Assembly (NCBI RefSeq): GCF_002127325.2
Contig: NC_035433.2
Span: 123,224,088-123,288,087, forward strand
Source of the DNA: Helianthus annuus
Taxonomy: Eukaryota > Streptophyta > Magnoliopsida > Asterales > Asteraceae
DNA: 64,000 bases
Direction: 5' to 3'
The notes below the pieces were generated by a model. That model worked only from the letters and a program-made list of their open reading frames with translations, made no database searches and was not told where the DNA came from. Of the stretch, positions 1 through 11,738 are shown in pieces. The position numbers were made by a program, and so were the translations under genes. Each line of letters begins with the position of its first letter. The first letter of the stretch is position 1.

Positions 1-1187
1 GTGTTTTTGAAATAAAAAGACAACAATTTAAAATCCTTTGAGTGTTATCAAACGACATCACCGCTAATGTCGTGCTGATATGCACCAAACGACGAAACTG
101 TTTAAAAGAAAAACAATAAAGATTAAGCAGTAAATAAATAAATATATACAAACATTCTTTTTGTGAGTTTCGAGGGTAAGAGAATCATATCAGTGTACGG
201 TCATGCCAAAACACTCTTGTTGTTCAGTTAGTTAACATTAAGATAAGCATCCTATAACAATTATCGGTATTGTTGTCCACTTAAGCTCAACTTATCAGAT
301 GTAATCATGTTTAGAGGATACGTTAATGTATGGTTTATACTTACCAACCGGTGTTCATCCACATCACGACACATTCCCGTATCAAGGTATGCACGAGAGT
401 TCATCTTACCGGTGAGTATACCGATTATCATCTGTTTGACCGTATAAATTGTGAGATACTCACTTATTTTGATTTGAAAACAAGTCCTTTGTGATATAAT
501 CACTTATTGATGAGGAACTTGATTTTCGTATGCATGAGGGCACAGGTGCAAGTCCGTGAACAGGTCAGTACTTCCGTACAGCAGAGAGACGAACTTGACA
601 CCCGGATAAATGTGATATTTTATCACTTATTTGATTTGGACATGTGATTGTTTATCACTTATTGAGGTCGAATGCAGTATGCAATATGTACACGTATGTA
701 TAGTATCATGGAAGATCTAGACTTGCGTCCCCGTTATTTTTCGGTAAAAGATACAACCATGATACCCAGATGATAAGCAGCATAAAGACCGAATATCTCA
801 GAACCTCGGCAATCTATCAAACGAAATTTCGGTACTAAGACCATATGCCAATGAATGGTTCCCACCTGGTCTTCAGTCGATTAAGATTTATATCACCCTG
901 CACACTTTAAAATGATTGTGAGCCTACCGATACATCTTATATAGAGCTGCTTATCGTTTTGCATTTAAGGTTTAAAGAGGTTTAGATAGACCACTGATGT
1001 ACTATCATTTTCTCTTTTGCTCGCCAGGAAACTCATTTTTGTTTTTCTATTGTTTTTGTGTTTTTGAAATTTTTCGATGTTTTTGTATTTTCCGATTTTT
1101 GGATTTACTCCCCCTAAAATCAACAAACTAAGATAAATTTTTAAAAACACACAAAGATATTTACAAAAATGATTTTCCGATGTTGTT
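1..1187 (-). other. 3' non-coding tail of the SIRE-like copia element
   Basis: No convincing coding frame was seen. A purine-rich tract (minus strand; plus 1107-1119) follows the pol stop closely, but no LTR abuts it, so it is not obviously the plus-strand primer. The 9-mer TCACTTATT recurs on the plus strand at 460, 500, 623 and 655, each close to a GTGATA-like string, giving small imperfect inverted repeats. Long 3' tails of this kind are known in SIRE elements; their role is not clear from the sequence. Confidence 0.6.
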
Positions 1188-4100
1188 TTACTCTTGCTTG
1201 ACCTTAATGCCATTTACCAATAATAAGAAGTCAAATCTAGATTTGTCAAAAGCTTTGGTAAATAAGTCGGCACGTTGGTCATCGGTGTGGACCTTAACGA
1301 CATCGATTAGCCTTTTCTCAAAGCAATCACGTATGAAGTGATATTTGATTTCGATGTGTTTGGTCTTTGAATGCTGCACAGGATTTTTAGTGATATCTAA
1401 AGCAGCAGAATTATCAACGTATATAGGAGTAGTTAGGAATTCAAAACCGTAGTCCCGCAATTGTTGTTGGATCCAAAGAACTTGTGAACAACAACTTGAG
1501 GCAGCAATGTATTCAGCTTCGCATGTTGATGTAGCGACACACGTCTGCTTCTTGCACTGCCAGGTGACTAGGCGATTTCCTAAAAACTGACATCCAGCCG
1601 TTGTGGATTTGCCGTCGATTTTACATCCGCCAAAATCAGAATCACTGAATGCGACCAAGTCAAAGTTATTATCCCTAGGATACCACAGACCGGTGTCTGG
1701 ATAAGCCTTCAAATAACGAAAAATCCTTTTGACAGCTGCAAGATGTGAGGCCTTCGGGTTGACTTGATATCTGGCAAGCAGGCATGTTGGGTACATTATA
1801 TCTGGCCTTGATGCTGTGAGGTACATAAGGGATCCGATCATCGCGCGATAGTATGAAGGGCTAACAGGTTCACCCTTCAAGTCAGGAGTTATTCCGTGAT
1901 TAGTTGGCAGTGGGGTACCAATGGGCGTTGCATCGGACATCTGGAACCGGCTCAAGATGTCTCCAACATATTTAGTCTGATGGATGAAAATCCCAGACTC
2001 CGTTTGTTGAACTTGAAGGCCCAAAAAGAAATTCATTTCCCCCATAGCACTCATCTCGAACTTATCCTGCATGATGCGCTCGAAATTCCTACACAAAACA
2101 TCATTAGTAGAACCAAAAATAATATCATCAACATATACCTGTACCAGAAGAAGATCTCCATCTTGTTCTTTGATGAAGAGAGTACAATCGATAAGACCTC
2201 TTCGAAAACCGTTCTCCAGCAGATATGTAGATAAGGTTGCATACCAAGCTCGTGGCGCTTGATGAAGACCATAGAGAGCTTTGTTGAGCAACCAAACCCG
2301 ATCGGGATGAACAGGATCTTCAAAACCTGGAGGCTGTTCGACATATACCTCTTCTTCAACCACACCATGTAGAAATGCACTTTTGACGTCCATCTGGTAA
2401 ACCTTGAATCCTTTGAATGAGGCATAAGCCAGAAAGATCCGAATAGCTTCCAGACGTGCAACTGGTGCATAGACTTCGTTGTAGTCGATACCCTCTATCT
2501 GACGAAAACCTTGAACGACTAAACGAGCTTTGTTCCGAATAACCACTCCACGGTCGTCTTTCTTGCATTTGAAGACCCATCGAGTGCCAATCTTCTTGTA
2601 ATTCTCAGGCTTTTCAACAAGCTTCCAAACACCAAGCTTGTGAAATTGCTGTAACTCTTCTTGCATGGCTTCAACCCAAGCACTGTCTTTCAATGCTTCT
2701 TTCCACGACTTTGGTTCTTCTTGTGACACATAACACGCGAAGGACCAGTCATTCTGTTGACCAGATTCTCTTATAGCTGAATACAAACCAGCATTCCGGT
2801 TGTTTCTCAGCTGATTACGCGTCTGCACACCGCGATGGACATCTCCTATGATATTCTGCTGGGGATGGGTATCGTGAATCCGCATTTCAGGATTATCTGG
2901 CACACGAGCATTGATACCCAAATTATTCAGATTAAGATCAACAACCAACTCTACACCAGGAATGTGGTTAGAGGTGGATGCATTCCCTTCAGCAGTATCT
3001 ATATTCTGCGTATGAGGTGTATCCCCAGAGGCACCTTGAACAGGAGCAGCTGGAGCTGAAGATCCTTCGGCTGCATCATGATATTCATCATCTTCAGAAG
3101 AGTCATTATAATCAGCAGCATCTTCATAAACCTCATTTTGAACCATATTGTTGACTGACGTAGAAGCTTGAGGGTCAACAACAATAGGTCTAACCAATGG
3201 CGAGACAGCAGCGTTGTCACTTTCCAACAACATTCGAGCCGCTGCTGATTCTTCGTCAAAGGTTGGCAGATTGAAGGAGTCAAATAGCCCATCATAATCG
3301 AACATCCACGGATCACCCGGAGCCCTAACAGGACTCGTGTACCTTTGAACCCTAACTTCACTCCATAGCTCAATCTTTTTGGTAGCTAGATTCCAAACAC
3401 GAAAATTTGGAGTTGCATATCCAAGGAAGAAACCCTCGATAGCTCGTGCACCAAACTTTCCATCCGGTTCAATCATAGTACAAGGAGCACCAAACGGTTC
3501 AAGGTAAGAAAGATCCGGTTTCCTTCTCTGAAGGAGTTCGAAGCAAGTCTTGCCATGTCTCTTAACTGTAAGAACTCTGTTCAACGTGTAGCAAGCAGCC
3601 GATACAGCCTCTCCCCAGAATTGAATAGGGAGTTCCGACTCTACTAACATTGTTCTTGCAGTTTCAATAATAGTTCGATTCTTCCTCTCAGCGACACCAT
3701 TTTGTTGTGGAGTATAACGAGAACTGTACTCATGAAGAATGCCTTTAGAAGTACAAAACTCATCCATAACTTGATTCTTGAATTCAGTTCCATTGTCGCT
3801 TCGGATCCTTTTCACTTTCAACGTATAGAGATTCTCCAACATTGTAAGAAGATCCTTGAGGATGCCAGGAGTTTCACTTTTGTGTGCCATAAAAGATACC
3901 CAAGAAAATCTAGAGTAGTCATCAGTAACTACTAAACAATAAGCATCACCAAACGTTGTCTTGTGCTTCATAGGTCCAAAAAGGTCCATATGAAGACGTT
4001 CGAGAGGCATGCTGACAGTGTTGATTTTCTTCAAAGGGTGAGACTTCTTCGTTTGCTTCCCCTTTTGGCAAGAGACACAGATATCTTGTAGATGAAAACT

Positions 4101-4634
4101 TCTTACAGGCACACCATTCACAAGATTATTTTTCACCAAATGGTTCATTTTTCTCAAGTGAATGTGTCCCATTCTTCTGTGCCAAGATATAGACTCCTTT
4201 TCTGTGGCTTTTGAGACAAAACAAGTAACTTGTGCAGATGTAGTAATCGCTTGGCTCATATCGAGAATATAAAGATCATTAACTCTCGGAACCGATAAGA
4301 GAACCCATTCTTGTGGAATTTTGAATCCAGGCTTCAGCACATAACAGCCAGCATCATCAAAAATCACTGAGAACTTTTTATCGCAGATTTGCGACACACT
4401 GAGAAGATTGTGATCAATTTGCTTCACATAATTGATCTTATCAAAGCACACGATACCATTGGAGATACTTCCTTCTCCAGTGATGTACCCACCTTTATCA
4501 CCCGCAAAAGCAACATACCCTCCTCTAATATTTCTCACGTCATACAGGAGCCGTAAGTCGCCAGTCATGTGCCTGGATGCTCCACTATCAACAATCCAAT
4601 GACTATTAATAGTTCCTCCTAGAACATCCTGCAC
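1188..4634 (-). CDS. copia pol polyprotein (protease, integrase, RT, RNase H)
   Basis: An open frame of 1148 codons. In order: the protease active-site motif [10 protein letters not shown] near residue 17; the GAG-pre-integrase motif WHRRMGH near 150; the integrase core with DLFGPM near 215, RSDNGTEF near 275 and [13 protein letters not shown] shortly after; the RT start [10 protein letters not shown] near 683 and the RT catalytic YVDD near 831; and RNase H with FSDSDFGG near 995, then TSTCEAEY and a C-terminal DNSAA and [12 protein letters not shown]. All catalytic blocks are present and the frame is uninterrupted. It is separated from gag by a stop and lies in a different frame, so expression would need recoding or an alternative transcript. 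It has no clear ATG at its start; the first in-frame triplet taken as start is GTG. Acts in reverse transcription and integration of the element. Confidence 0.9.
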   Translation of the reverse strand: MQDVLGGTINSHWIVDSGASRHMTGDLRLLYDVRNIRGGYVAFAGDKGGYITGEGSISNGIVCFDKINYVKQIDHNLLSVSQICDKKFSVIFDDAGCYVLKPGFKIPQEWVLLSVPRVNDLYILDMSQAITTSAQVTCFVSKATEKESISWHRRMGHIHLRKMNHLVKNNLVNGVPVRSFHLQDICVSCQKGKQTKKSHPLKKINTVSMPLERLHMDLFGPMKHKTTFGDAYCLVVTDDYSRFSWVSFMAHKSETPGILKDLLTMLENLYTLKVKRIRSDNGTEFKNQVMDEFCTSKGILHEYSSRYTPQQNGVAERKNRTIIETARTMLVESELPIQFWGEAVSAACYTLNRVLTVKRHGKTCFELLQRRKPDLSYLEPFGAPCTMIEPDGKFGARAIEGFFLGYATPNFRVWNLATKKIELWSEVRVQRYTSPVRAPGDPWMFDYDGLFDSFNLPTFDEESAAARMLLESDNAAVSPLVRPIVVDPQASTSVNNMVQNEVYEDAADYNDSSEDDEYHDAAEGSSAPAAPVQGASGDTPHTQNIDTAEGNASTSNHIPGVELVVDLNLNNLGINARVPDNPEMRIHDTHPQQNIIGDVHRGVQTRNQLRNNRNAGLYSAIRESGQQNDWSFACYVSQEEPKSWKEALKDSAWVEAMQEELQQFHKLGVWKLVEKPENYKKIGTRWVFKCKKDDRGVVIRNKARLVVQGFRQIEGIDYNEVYAPVARLEAIRIFLAYASFKGFKVYQMDVKSAFLHGVVEEEVYVEQPPGFEDPVHPDRVWLLNKALYGLHQAPRAWYATLSTYLLENGFRRGLIDCTLFIKEQDGDLLLVQVYVDDIIFGSTNDVLCRNFERIMQDKFEMSAMGEMNFFLGLQVQQTESGIFIHQTKYVGDILSRFQMSDATPIGTPLPTNHGITPDLKGEPVSPSYYRAMIGSLMYLTASRPDIMYPTCLLARYQVNPKASHLAAVKRIFRYLKAYPDTGLWYPRDNNFDLVAFSDSDFGGCKIDGKSTTAGCQFLGNRLVTWQCKKQTCVATSTCEAEYIAASSCCSQVLWIQQQLRDYGFEFLTTPIYVDNSAALDITKNPVQHSKTKHIEIKYHFIRDCFEKRLIDVVKVHTDDQRADLFTKAFDKSRFDFLLLVNGIKVKQE

Positions 4635-4650
4635 ATGTCAATTAAACACA

Positions 4651-7600
4651 TCAGTTGAGAATGGGGACCCAAGCCTTAGTGGTCTTGGGTCGTCCCTTGG
4701 CATCACGATACGTAAGCTCTATCTCTTGATGGTTTTCAAGAACAACTGCTCCCCCTGAATTGTCACCCGACTTAGGTAACCAAGTTTGTCTGTGCCTACC
4801 AGTTTTTGAAGATTCTGGTTTAACAGGTTGTGACACACTTGGTTCCTTCTGAACTGTTTTAACTTCAGATTTTAAAGCTTTTTCAACAGTTTTTATGTTC
4901 TTACGTCGTTGTTTAGTTTCTTGTTCTTTTACAGTTCGTTTATCTTGTTTAGGTGAAACTGACCGACGTTGAGGGTGAACTGTTTCAGGTGAAGCTTTTT
5001 CAACCATTTTCTTCTTTCGAGCATTTGGGCAATTTCTGATAATGTGCCCAATTTCTCCACATTTGAAACAAGTTCTCCTTTCAACAGACTTAGGAGAACC
5101 TGATCGACTACCAGATGTTGAGGTCGTGGACCCAGAGGTACTAGCCTTTTCATCACACCCGTTTGTGTGTTGAGTGTAATTGTTATCACTGTTTCGTTTT
5201 AAGATTGTGACTTGTTTTACAAAATCTGTATTAGATTTGTTTTCAAAAGTTTCAATCTTATCAGTACCCTTGGATGACACAAACTTGACATCCTTTTCTT
5301 TCTTTTGAACTCGAGCTCTTGTTGTTTCAGGCTTTTGAGCTCGATTGATTGGTTGTTTACCTTTAGAAGCACTAGGTTGTAGAGTGGTTGAAGATTTCTG
5401 ATTCCTAAACTGTTTTCTAATTTCAGATTTAGGAATTGGATCACATTGTGTTACCACAATTCCTGGTAGAGTTTTTCCCAAAAATTTGTTTGTATTGTCT
5501 TCAAAGACTTTATCAATCAAAGATTTATTTACATTTTTAATTGGAAAAACGTGATCTGAATAGATTTTACTATCTCCAACCAAGGTATACAACACATTAC
5601 TGCTTTTAACAGTAGACACCGCCTTCTTTTCAACCTTGACAGGATCAATCACTTGCTCTTTAACAGATGGAACCTCAGGAGTATCAGGATCACAAAGGAT
5701 GTGATTCTCTCGTGGAATATCTACTCCTTTCATCTTGCCAAGTGATTTATCCTGATCACTTACAGCCACATCTGATTCATCATCCGATGTCTCATAGTCC
5801 TCGATAATTGGAGGACTTTGTTTCATGGATGGTGAAGTTTCTTGTTCCTTAGGGGCTGTGTTTGAAGAACTGTCCGATTTGAACCCTAGGCCAGTAGAAA
5901 ATTCCTCAAAGTTCAAAGGCACACTGGGTTCATACCGAGGCATTTCCTCTTCATCGGGCATCTTGGTATAGTTGTCCATCAAAGGGGGTGGACACGCCTT
6001 ATACCCTACACCTTTCACGTTACCTTTCAGTTGTTGAACGTCTATGATGTGATCAAGCACAAATCGGGAGTTAGAATAACTATCCAATTTCTGTTTGATC
6101 GCATCATGCTTGCATTGGGCAATGGCTAATTGCTTCTTAGTTTCTTCCACAAGGTTAATGTACTCATTTATACTTACTTGTTTGTGGTAAACTACTTTGT
6201 TAACCTCGGACACATTTTTCTTTAATGTTTCTATTACAGATTTAAATTCTTTTTCATTCCGGGTTAAAGCCATGTTTGCCTCTTGGCATTTTGACAGTTC
6301 AATAACCAAATTCTGATTATGACTATGAAGCTTTTCTGATTCAAGCTTCATCTCTGCACATGATTTACAAATACTAGGAGCAGGAGGTTCAGAAGTTACC
6401 TGACTAGTAGAGGCTGAACCATTTGCCATAAAGGCAGTTTGAAAAGAAAAAGCTCCATCTTCAGAGAATAGCTTTTCCATTTCCATTGATGTATCAGCAG
6501 CCTTCCTAATCAGAATTGATTTCTGACATTTAAGCTCATCAGCTTCATTCAGTAGCTCCTGTATATCATCATCTCCTTCTTCATTCACATCAGGCTCTGA
6601 GTGATTATCCCCAGAAACAGAGCCTTCTTCATCCGAACTGCCCGAATAACCAGAACTGTCATCGCTCCCAGAAGATTCTTCTTTATGAACCTGCTCGATG
6701 ACTTTAGCATACAATGCAGTTCCACTTCCTTGATCACCTTCACCAAACTGCACTGACCAGTCACATCCTTCATCAGCTTGAACAGCCAAAGCCCGATTGT
6801 GATTGGTAGCTCCAGGCTGTCCCTGATTGTTATTCACTGCCACCATCCTCCGTTCACGGTTTTCTTGTTGGGCATTCGCATTAGTCTGGTTTCTGAACGG
6901 GTTGTGATTGCCGTGTTTTGTTGGTCGAGTGCACTCACGTTTAAAGTGCCCTTTCTCGCCACAATTAAAGCACGTGACGGCATTAATATCAAACCCATAC
7001 TTCGTGTTTTTCTTTCCTTCCAACGAAGTTCTTCCAGTTCTCGCCATGAAATCTTTTGCCCTTCTAACCGCACTAGCAAAAGCCCATTTAATATCCATCA
7101 ACTCCATTTCTTCCTTGTCGATCTGATCATAATCTTCATTGGTCATGTTGATGTTTCCAAGCTGACCAGCTACCAAACCACAGTAAGCACTGACCATGGT
7201 GTTGATAATTTCCATATGTTCCTTAGCAACTTCAATACTAAGGTGTGAAAGATTTGAGTTGTCGACTCGGATTGTGTGATGACTTTGGGATTGAGGTTGA
7301 GGATTGCTTGTATAGTGAGCTTGCTGTTGTTGTTGTTGAGGTTGTGGTTGTGGCTGTGTTGGAACAGGAATGTAAGACCTCGGATCGAATTGAGGTTGTG
7401 GTGGAGCAGCTGTTGATTGAGGAAATGGAAAAGAACTCGTATTGGACACAAAAGCAGTTTGAAGCTTCGGTTGCTGAACAGAACTAGCTGAAGGACCAAA
7501 ACCAGGCAAATACATTTCTGTATTTTGAGGAGCTGGAGCACGCCTTGCTTTCCTAATTTCTTCATCATTTTTATGTTCCAGCTTCTGAATGAACTCATAG

Positions 7601-8355
7601 ATGTTAATCTCATCTAGAGCTTTAGTATGCTTCAACAGCTCAATAAACGAACTCCATTTTGGGGGTAGGGCGTCAGCAAACCTGTTCACCATGTCTTGTT
7701 GAGTAGCTGCCACCCCATAAGCACACATTTCACTAATCAAATGATAGAAACGTGTGGTCATATCATTCAGAGTCTCGTTTTCCAAAAACTGAAAAGATTC
7801 AAATTCTTTCTTCAACAAATCATGCCTAGACTTTCGAGCAGCTGCATTGCCTTCTCCTCTAGCAACTAAGGCATCCCACAATGCTTTCGTGGTCTTGCAA
7901 TATGAAAACTGATGGTAGATGTCTTTGTTGAGTGCTTGAGTAAGTATGGCATATGCCTTTTTCTCCAATTCATAAGCCTTCTTGTCATTTTCAAGCATGT
8001 TGGCGTAACCTTCTGAAGTGGATGCTCTACTTTCAAGACTTTCATTGAATGCATTGACAAAACACATCCAAAGGTCGGTGCTTTGTCCTTGAACATATGT
8101 GTGAAAGCGGCCTTTCCATGACGGAAAATCGTTCATGTGGTTCAGCTTTGGTGGACGATTGTTACTGCCTGTTTCACTCTCACTAATCAGAAGATTCTGA
8201 AGACTTTGACTCTGATTGGATACCAAAGCCCATTGGCATGAACTTATTGATTGTTGTTGTTTAGGAATGGCACTCGTCATATATTCAGCCATCGACATCT
8301 GTTTCAGATCTGGTTGTGGATCCGTACTCCAATCCCAAGGGCTAGTACAACTCAT
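4651..8355 (-). CDS. copia gag protein, extra-long, two distant zinc knuckles
   Basis: I choose the ATG at 8355 (MSCTSPWDW) rather than the in-frame ATG at 8379, because the region between looks like leader and typical gag similarity begins at the later one. This gives about 1234 residues, far longer than an ordinary copia gag. A UBN2-like gag core spans roughly residues 80-290, followed by a Q/P-rich tract near 340-360. A CCHC knuckle (CFNCGEKGHFKREC) lies near 462, then an acidic, Ser-rich stretch and a probable coiled coil. A second CCHC knuckle (CFKCGEIGHIIRNC) lies near 1094, followed by a Lys-rich tail. The protein should form the particle and package RNA. The stop lies 16 bases before the pol frame. 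The part after the first knuckle has no function I recognise. Confidence 0.85.
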   Translation of the reverse strand: MSCTSPWDWSTDPQPDLKQMSMAEYMTSAIPKQQQSISSCQWALVSNQSQSLQNLLISESETGSNNRPPKLNHMNDFPSWKGRFHTYVQGQSTDLWMCFVNAFNESLESRASTSEGYANMLENDKKAYELEKKAYAILTQALNKDIYHQFSYCKTTKALWDALVARGEGNAAARKSRHDLLKKEFESFQFLENETLNDMTTRFYHLISEMCAYGVAATQQDMVNRFADALPPKWSSFIELLKHTKALDEINIYEFIQKLEHKNDEEIRKARRAPAPQNTEMYLPGFGPSASSVQQPKLQTAFVSNTSSFPFPQSTAAPPQPQFDPRSYIPVPTQPQPQPQQQQQQAHYTSNPQPQSQSHHTIRVDNSNLSHLSIEVAKEHMEIINTMVSAYCGLVAGQLGNINMTNEDYDQIDKEEMELMDIKWAFASAVRRAKDFMARTGRTSLEGKKNTKYGFDINAVTCFNCGEKGHFKRECTRPTKHGNHNPFRNQTNANAQQENRERRMVAVNNNQGQPGATNHNRALAVQADEGCDWSVQFGEGDQGSGTALYAKVIEQVHKEESSGSDDSSGYSGSSDEEGSVSGDNHSEPDVNEEGDDDIQELLNEADELKCQKSILIRKAADTSMEMEKLFSEDGAFSFQTAFMANGSASTSQVTSEPPAPSICKSCAEMKLESEKLHSHNQNLVIELSKCQEANMALTRNEKEFKSVIETLKKNVSEVNKVVYHKQVSINEYINLVEETKKQLAIAQCKHDAIKQKLDSYSNSRFVLDHIIDVQQLKGNVKGVGYKACPPPLMDNYTKMPDEEEMPRYEPSVPLNFEEFSTGLGFKSDSSSNTAPKEQETSPSMKQSPPIIEDYETSDDESDVAVSDQDKSLGKMKGVDIPRENHILCDPDTPEVPSVKEQVIDPVKVEKKAVSTVKSSNVLYTLVGDSKIYSDHVFPIKNVNKSLIDKVFEDNTNKFLGKTLPGIVVTQCDPIPKSEIRKQFRNQKSSTTLQPSASKGKQPINRAQKPETTRARVQKKEKDVKFVSSKGTDKIETFENKSNTDFVKQVTILKRNSDNNYTQHTNGCDEKASTSGSTTSTSGSRSGSPKSVERRTCFKCGEIGHIIRNCPNARKKKMVEKASPETVHPQRRSVSPKQDKRTVKEQETKQRRKNIKTVEKALKSEVKTVQKEPSVSQPVKPESSKTGRHRQTWLPKSGDNSGGAVVLENHQEIELTYRDAKGRPKTTKAWVPILN

Positions 8356-8435
8356 TTTAATCAATAATATATATACCACACCTACACACTACAAACTGTT
8401 AGCAACAAACAGACAACAATTGAAAGACATAATCT

Positions 8436-8797
8436 GATCGAAAGATCAAGACTTGTTCGAAGGATCAACAGTGATCGAAAGATTACTGTTGAGTTTCGAG
8501 CAAAGTCTTCGAAAGATTCTCAATGAAAGATCCTTATCTTTCGACTGATTATCACGAAAGATTCACAGTTCGAAAGATCTATATCTTTCGAATACTGATC
8601 TCGAAAGATTCACAATGAAAGATCCTTATCTTTCGAGATGTATCCTTATCTTTCGGACAACAAACTTTCGAAAAGATTCCAACTACGAAGGATAACCCTT
8701 AGACTTCGAAAGACTACTCGAAGGATGCTAATCTTTCGAGCTGTCTCCAATCGAAAGATGTCGAAGGATATCTTTCGATGTCGAAGGATACCTTTCG
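8436..8797 (-). repeat. Array of TCGAAAGAT / ATCTTTCGA motifs in the copia leader
   Basis: About 20 copies of the 9-mer TCGA(A/G)AGAT or TCGAAGGAT, or near matches, lie in about 360 bp in both orientations (for example near 8438, 8473, 8509, 8536, 8570, 8583, 8601, 8628, 8730, 8751, 8761, 8769 and 8780). Facing copies could pair into many small hairpins in the transcript leader. The same motif returns in the LTR (9498-9672). Confidence 0.85.
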
Positions 8798-9163
8798 AAT
8801 CCTCTGACACACCTGACACGAAAGGACAGGTTGGTGGAAAAGGTGATGTGTTGATGTACCAACTTTCGGCAGAAAGGATGGTTCTGCAACAACTTTTCAC
8901 CAAACAATTGACTTTCAAAAATTTTTGCCAAAATAAGCAACCTTATCTTCAAGAACTGGTCACCGGAAACACACCGGAGATATGGCCGGAAAAATCAAAG
9001 TTTCACAAAAACGATTTTTATGTTACCCAAACCGACCCCGAACACTCCCGATAGGTTTAGTATGCGTTTTTATGCAGAAAACTACCAAAAACGGGTGCTA
9101 AACCAAGTGTCCAAACACACCAAGAACTTGAACAAACCGGTTTTAAACAAGGTAAAGAGCGAG

Positions 9164-9175
9164 GCTCTGATACCA
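9164..9175 (-). other. Primer binding site, initiator-Met tRNA type
   Basis: The minus strand reads TGGTATCAGAGC two bases inside the 5' LTR end. This is the usual plant LTR-retrotransposon primer site complementary to the 3' end of initiator methionine tRNA. Confidence 0.88.
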
Positions 9176-9177
9176 CT

Positions 9178-9804
9178 TGTAGGTCCCTTTTCTCGGAGGA
9201 TCGAGAACAAACCTAAACCTTGTTATACTAACCCACTAGCGAGTGCGGAATCCAAGCTAGCGGGCAAACCGGAATGATGCAAGAACAAACACAAGAACAC
9301 ACAAAGTTCACCGATTAACACCACTGTATTAATACGTATGAAGGTTTACGGTTACAAGCACAAGGTTTACAATCTGTTTGCAAACTCTCTAAAGTATGTG
9401 TGTGTGTGTTTTCCAGCAGAGTTTCTCTAACTCTCTATGTGTGCATCTCTCTAACACTAACACACTGCATGGGTATTTATACCCATACATAACAGGTCTG
9501 TCCGAAGGATTCGACAGATGGTCCGAAGGATCATCTGTCGATGACAATGTGTCCGAAAGATCAGCATGGACATCGAAGGATCATCCTTCGATGCCTAATG
9601 GTCGAACCATGGTCGAACCATATCTTTCGAGCACCTCGAAGGATGATGCGTATCCTTCGAGGCTATCCTTCGATTCAGATAAACATCATGTTGTCCAAGT
9701 CAAACTAGGAGGATAGTTGACTTGGTCAACTTACAGACTGATTTGGAAACATCGTTTACATACAGACCGAATACAGACAAAGTACAGACACAAGTGCACC
9801 AACA
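9178..9804 (-). repeat. 5' LTR of the SIRE-like copia element
   Basis: The LTR runs from TGTAGGT next to the PBS to CCAACA, with TG/CA ends. It contains a tract of TCGAAGGAT-type motifs (about nine between 9498 and 9672) directly upstream of a TATA box on the minus strand. The outer boundary is inferred from the CA end and the length; it cannot be checked because the partner LTR is not in the window. Confidence 0.75.
9474..9481 (-). promoter_or_regulatory. TATA box of the copia 5' LTR
   Basis: The minus strand reads TATAAATA within GGGTATAAATACCC, itself a near palindrome. It lies about 20-200 bp downstream of the TCGAAGGAT motif cluster, which fits a U3 promoter. Confidence 0.6.
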
Positions 9805-11590
9805 AAAACGACCATTTTGCTCTCATGTGAGTGGCATTTGTTAAAAGTTAACAAAAAAAGTTAATTGGGTTAGAGCAAAAGGATATCGACTAATGAGAAA
9901 TAGTAACATAAAAGACATCCAGTGTAATTTCGTTAGTTAAAGGACAATCCTTGCAATTTAGCTCACACTTAAAGGATGTAAAACACACTCTTACTCTTTA
10001 ATTTGTTCATAAAACACAAAAGAAACTTCTAATATAAGTTAGTATAAGTTATTACAACAATGCAAACTAATAGAATCACAAGTATATTTGAAATGAAAAT
10101 ATACATTTTTACTTTGGTGACATTGTAAAATCAATCCTTAAATTGTGTGAAGACCATCACACCTTAACCGGGTGACAATTATGTTCTAACATGTACATTT
10201 GTTCATGTTAATCTTCATACGCCGTTCGTATGTTTTCATTTTCATGGGGTCATTGGCTTAAAATATTTCGCCAAGGTTTCTATGGTAAGTCATGTAGCTT
10301 ATGAGGTATAGAAAAACATCATGTGAACACACACGCCTACGTGTGTGTACGTATATTTGAAAATTCGGCTAAAAAAATTGAGAACAAAAGGACACTTCTG
10401 TGGCATTAGATTTGTGTTAAAAAGCTTTATTCGGGTTTAAAAAAATTGAGAACAAAAGGACACCACTATGCCATTAGATTTGTGTTAAAAAGACAAAGAG
10501 CTAAGATTATAGGTGAATTAAGTAATCATAAGTGTGTAAGGATATAATGAAAAAAAAAAATACTTGAGAAACATGAGCAACAAATGGGTTTATTAATTTC
10601 ATAACTTTTCATTATAAATACATTCATAAATTTTGAATCCTTATTGCAACATTAATGAACCTTTTTCACTCTTTATTACATTAGAAAATCAATTTTATTA
10701 TTTGATGGCTCTATCTAGATGAAAGTTGAAAACGTGTTCCTAATTATTTATGAGTGATTAGATAAGTCATATGTATGCATTAATCAGAAAGTGGAAAACG
10801 AGTTACAAAACATGTCAAGTGAATATAATGTCAATCATCAAATGGTTTTGTAATGTTTCTAAAGGAACCTTTGCAATAAACTTTTCTAAAGTTTTTCTTA
10901 GACGTTGTTCTATAGAATGTATTATGTGCTACCATCCTGTCGGCACATGACCTTAAAAATGAAATATAACAACAATTACCTAAATTCTATATGATAATCA
11001 TAGTATGCAAAGTTATTTAGCATATAAGATAAGTTGGTATAAAACAATATTTGACATTACGTGATATTTTTTTTTTTTTAAGATGAGTTCTTTAATCCCT
11101 GTTTATAGATAGATCATATGGGCATTTTCAATTGATTTGTATTTTTAATTCTTTTTTATACTTTTTTACCATCTTTAGTTTTTTACTTTCTTCTAAGCTT
11201 TATCCCAAAATTTAAGTCTTTATTGTTCTTGTGCCAAGAGGAATATCAAATAACATAACATTTGCAAAATGAGTATCTCGTATTAATCAATATTGTCTAC
11301 TTTATCTGTAACGAATTATTTTGGATGAGGAAGTGGAAACTTCCAGGTGGTCACTCGTCCATGTATTAACCCCCCCCCCTCCCCTCACCGAGCATGTTTG
11401 ACTCTGGAGTTCACCTACCATTCATTGTCATTGTGCCAAAATGCGTTAGTTATATTTGAGGCGAAATATTTCTTATGAAACAATATGTCTTATGTGGACA
11501 ACAGAGAACATAATGATACAGGATTTACCAAAAGTGTCAAAACATATCTTAAGCATTATTTTCACAGTATAAGAATATTGATTACTAGTG
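9805..11590. other. Non-coding AT-rich spacer with one short direct repeat
   Basis: No open frame of interest and no recognised element. A segment of about 52 bp containing AATTGAGAACAAAAGGACAC is present twice in tandem (about 10373-10424 and 10441-10492). A poly-C tract lies near 11371. Nothing else could be assigned. Confidence 0.6.
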
Positions 11591-11738
11591 TTAGTGAGAG
11601 TCTATGGTGATAGGAGGATACCAACCATATGAACAACTCACATAAAGATAATGATAAACATAATACAAGTTCATTACTCGAAGTACAAAATACGACAACC
11701 AAAAAGACAAGTTACAGACACAAAATGCACTAACACCA

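Larger units (their letters stand above)
1..9804 (-). mobile_element. Ty1/copia retrotransposon, SIRE-like, 3' end beyond window
   Basis: Read on the minus strand the order is 5' LTR (9178-9804), PBS (9164-9175), a leader of about 0.8 kb, gag (8355-4651), pol (4634-1188) and a 3' non-coding tail of at least 1.19 kb. No second LTR copy is visible in 1-1187, so the 3' LTR is probably off-window. Protease, integrase, reverse transcriptase and RNase H follow in the copia order (integrase before RT). The very long gag, the separate gag and pol frames and the long 3' non-coding tail resemble the SIRE/Maximus lineage. Both long frames are open, so this copy looks young. Lineage assignment is inference from layout and motifs. 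Confidence 0.88.

Noticed and set aside
1107..1119. Polypurine tract as marker of the 3' LTR of the SIRE-like element
   Set aside because: No sequence like the 9178-9804 LTR follows it, so the LTR boundary cannot be placed here.
7170..7613. 147-codon minus frame inside gag
   Set aside because: Shadow of the gag frame in another phase, rich in Asn/Leu from the Q/P codons.
8436..8797. CRISPR-like array
   Set aside because: The repeats are 9-mers in both orientations with irregular spacing in a plant retroelement leader; not a CRISPR.
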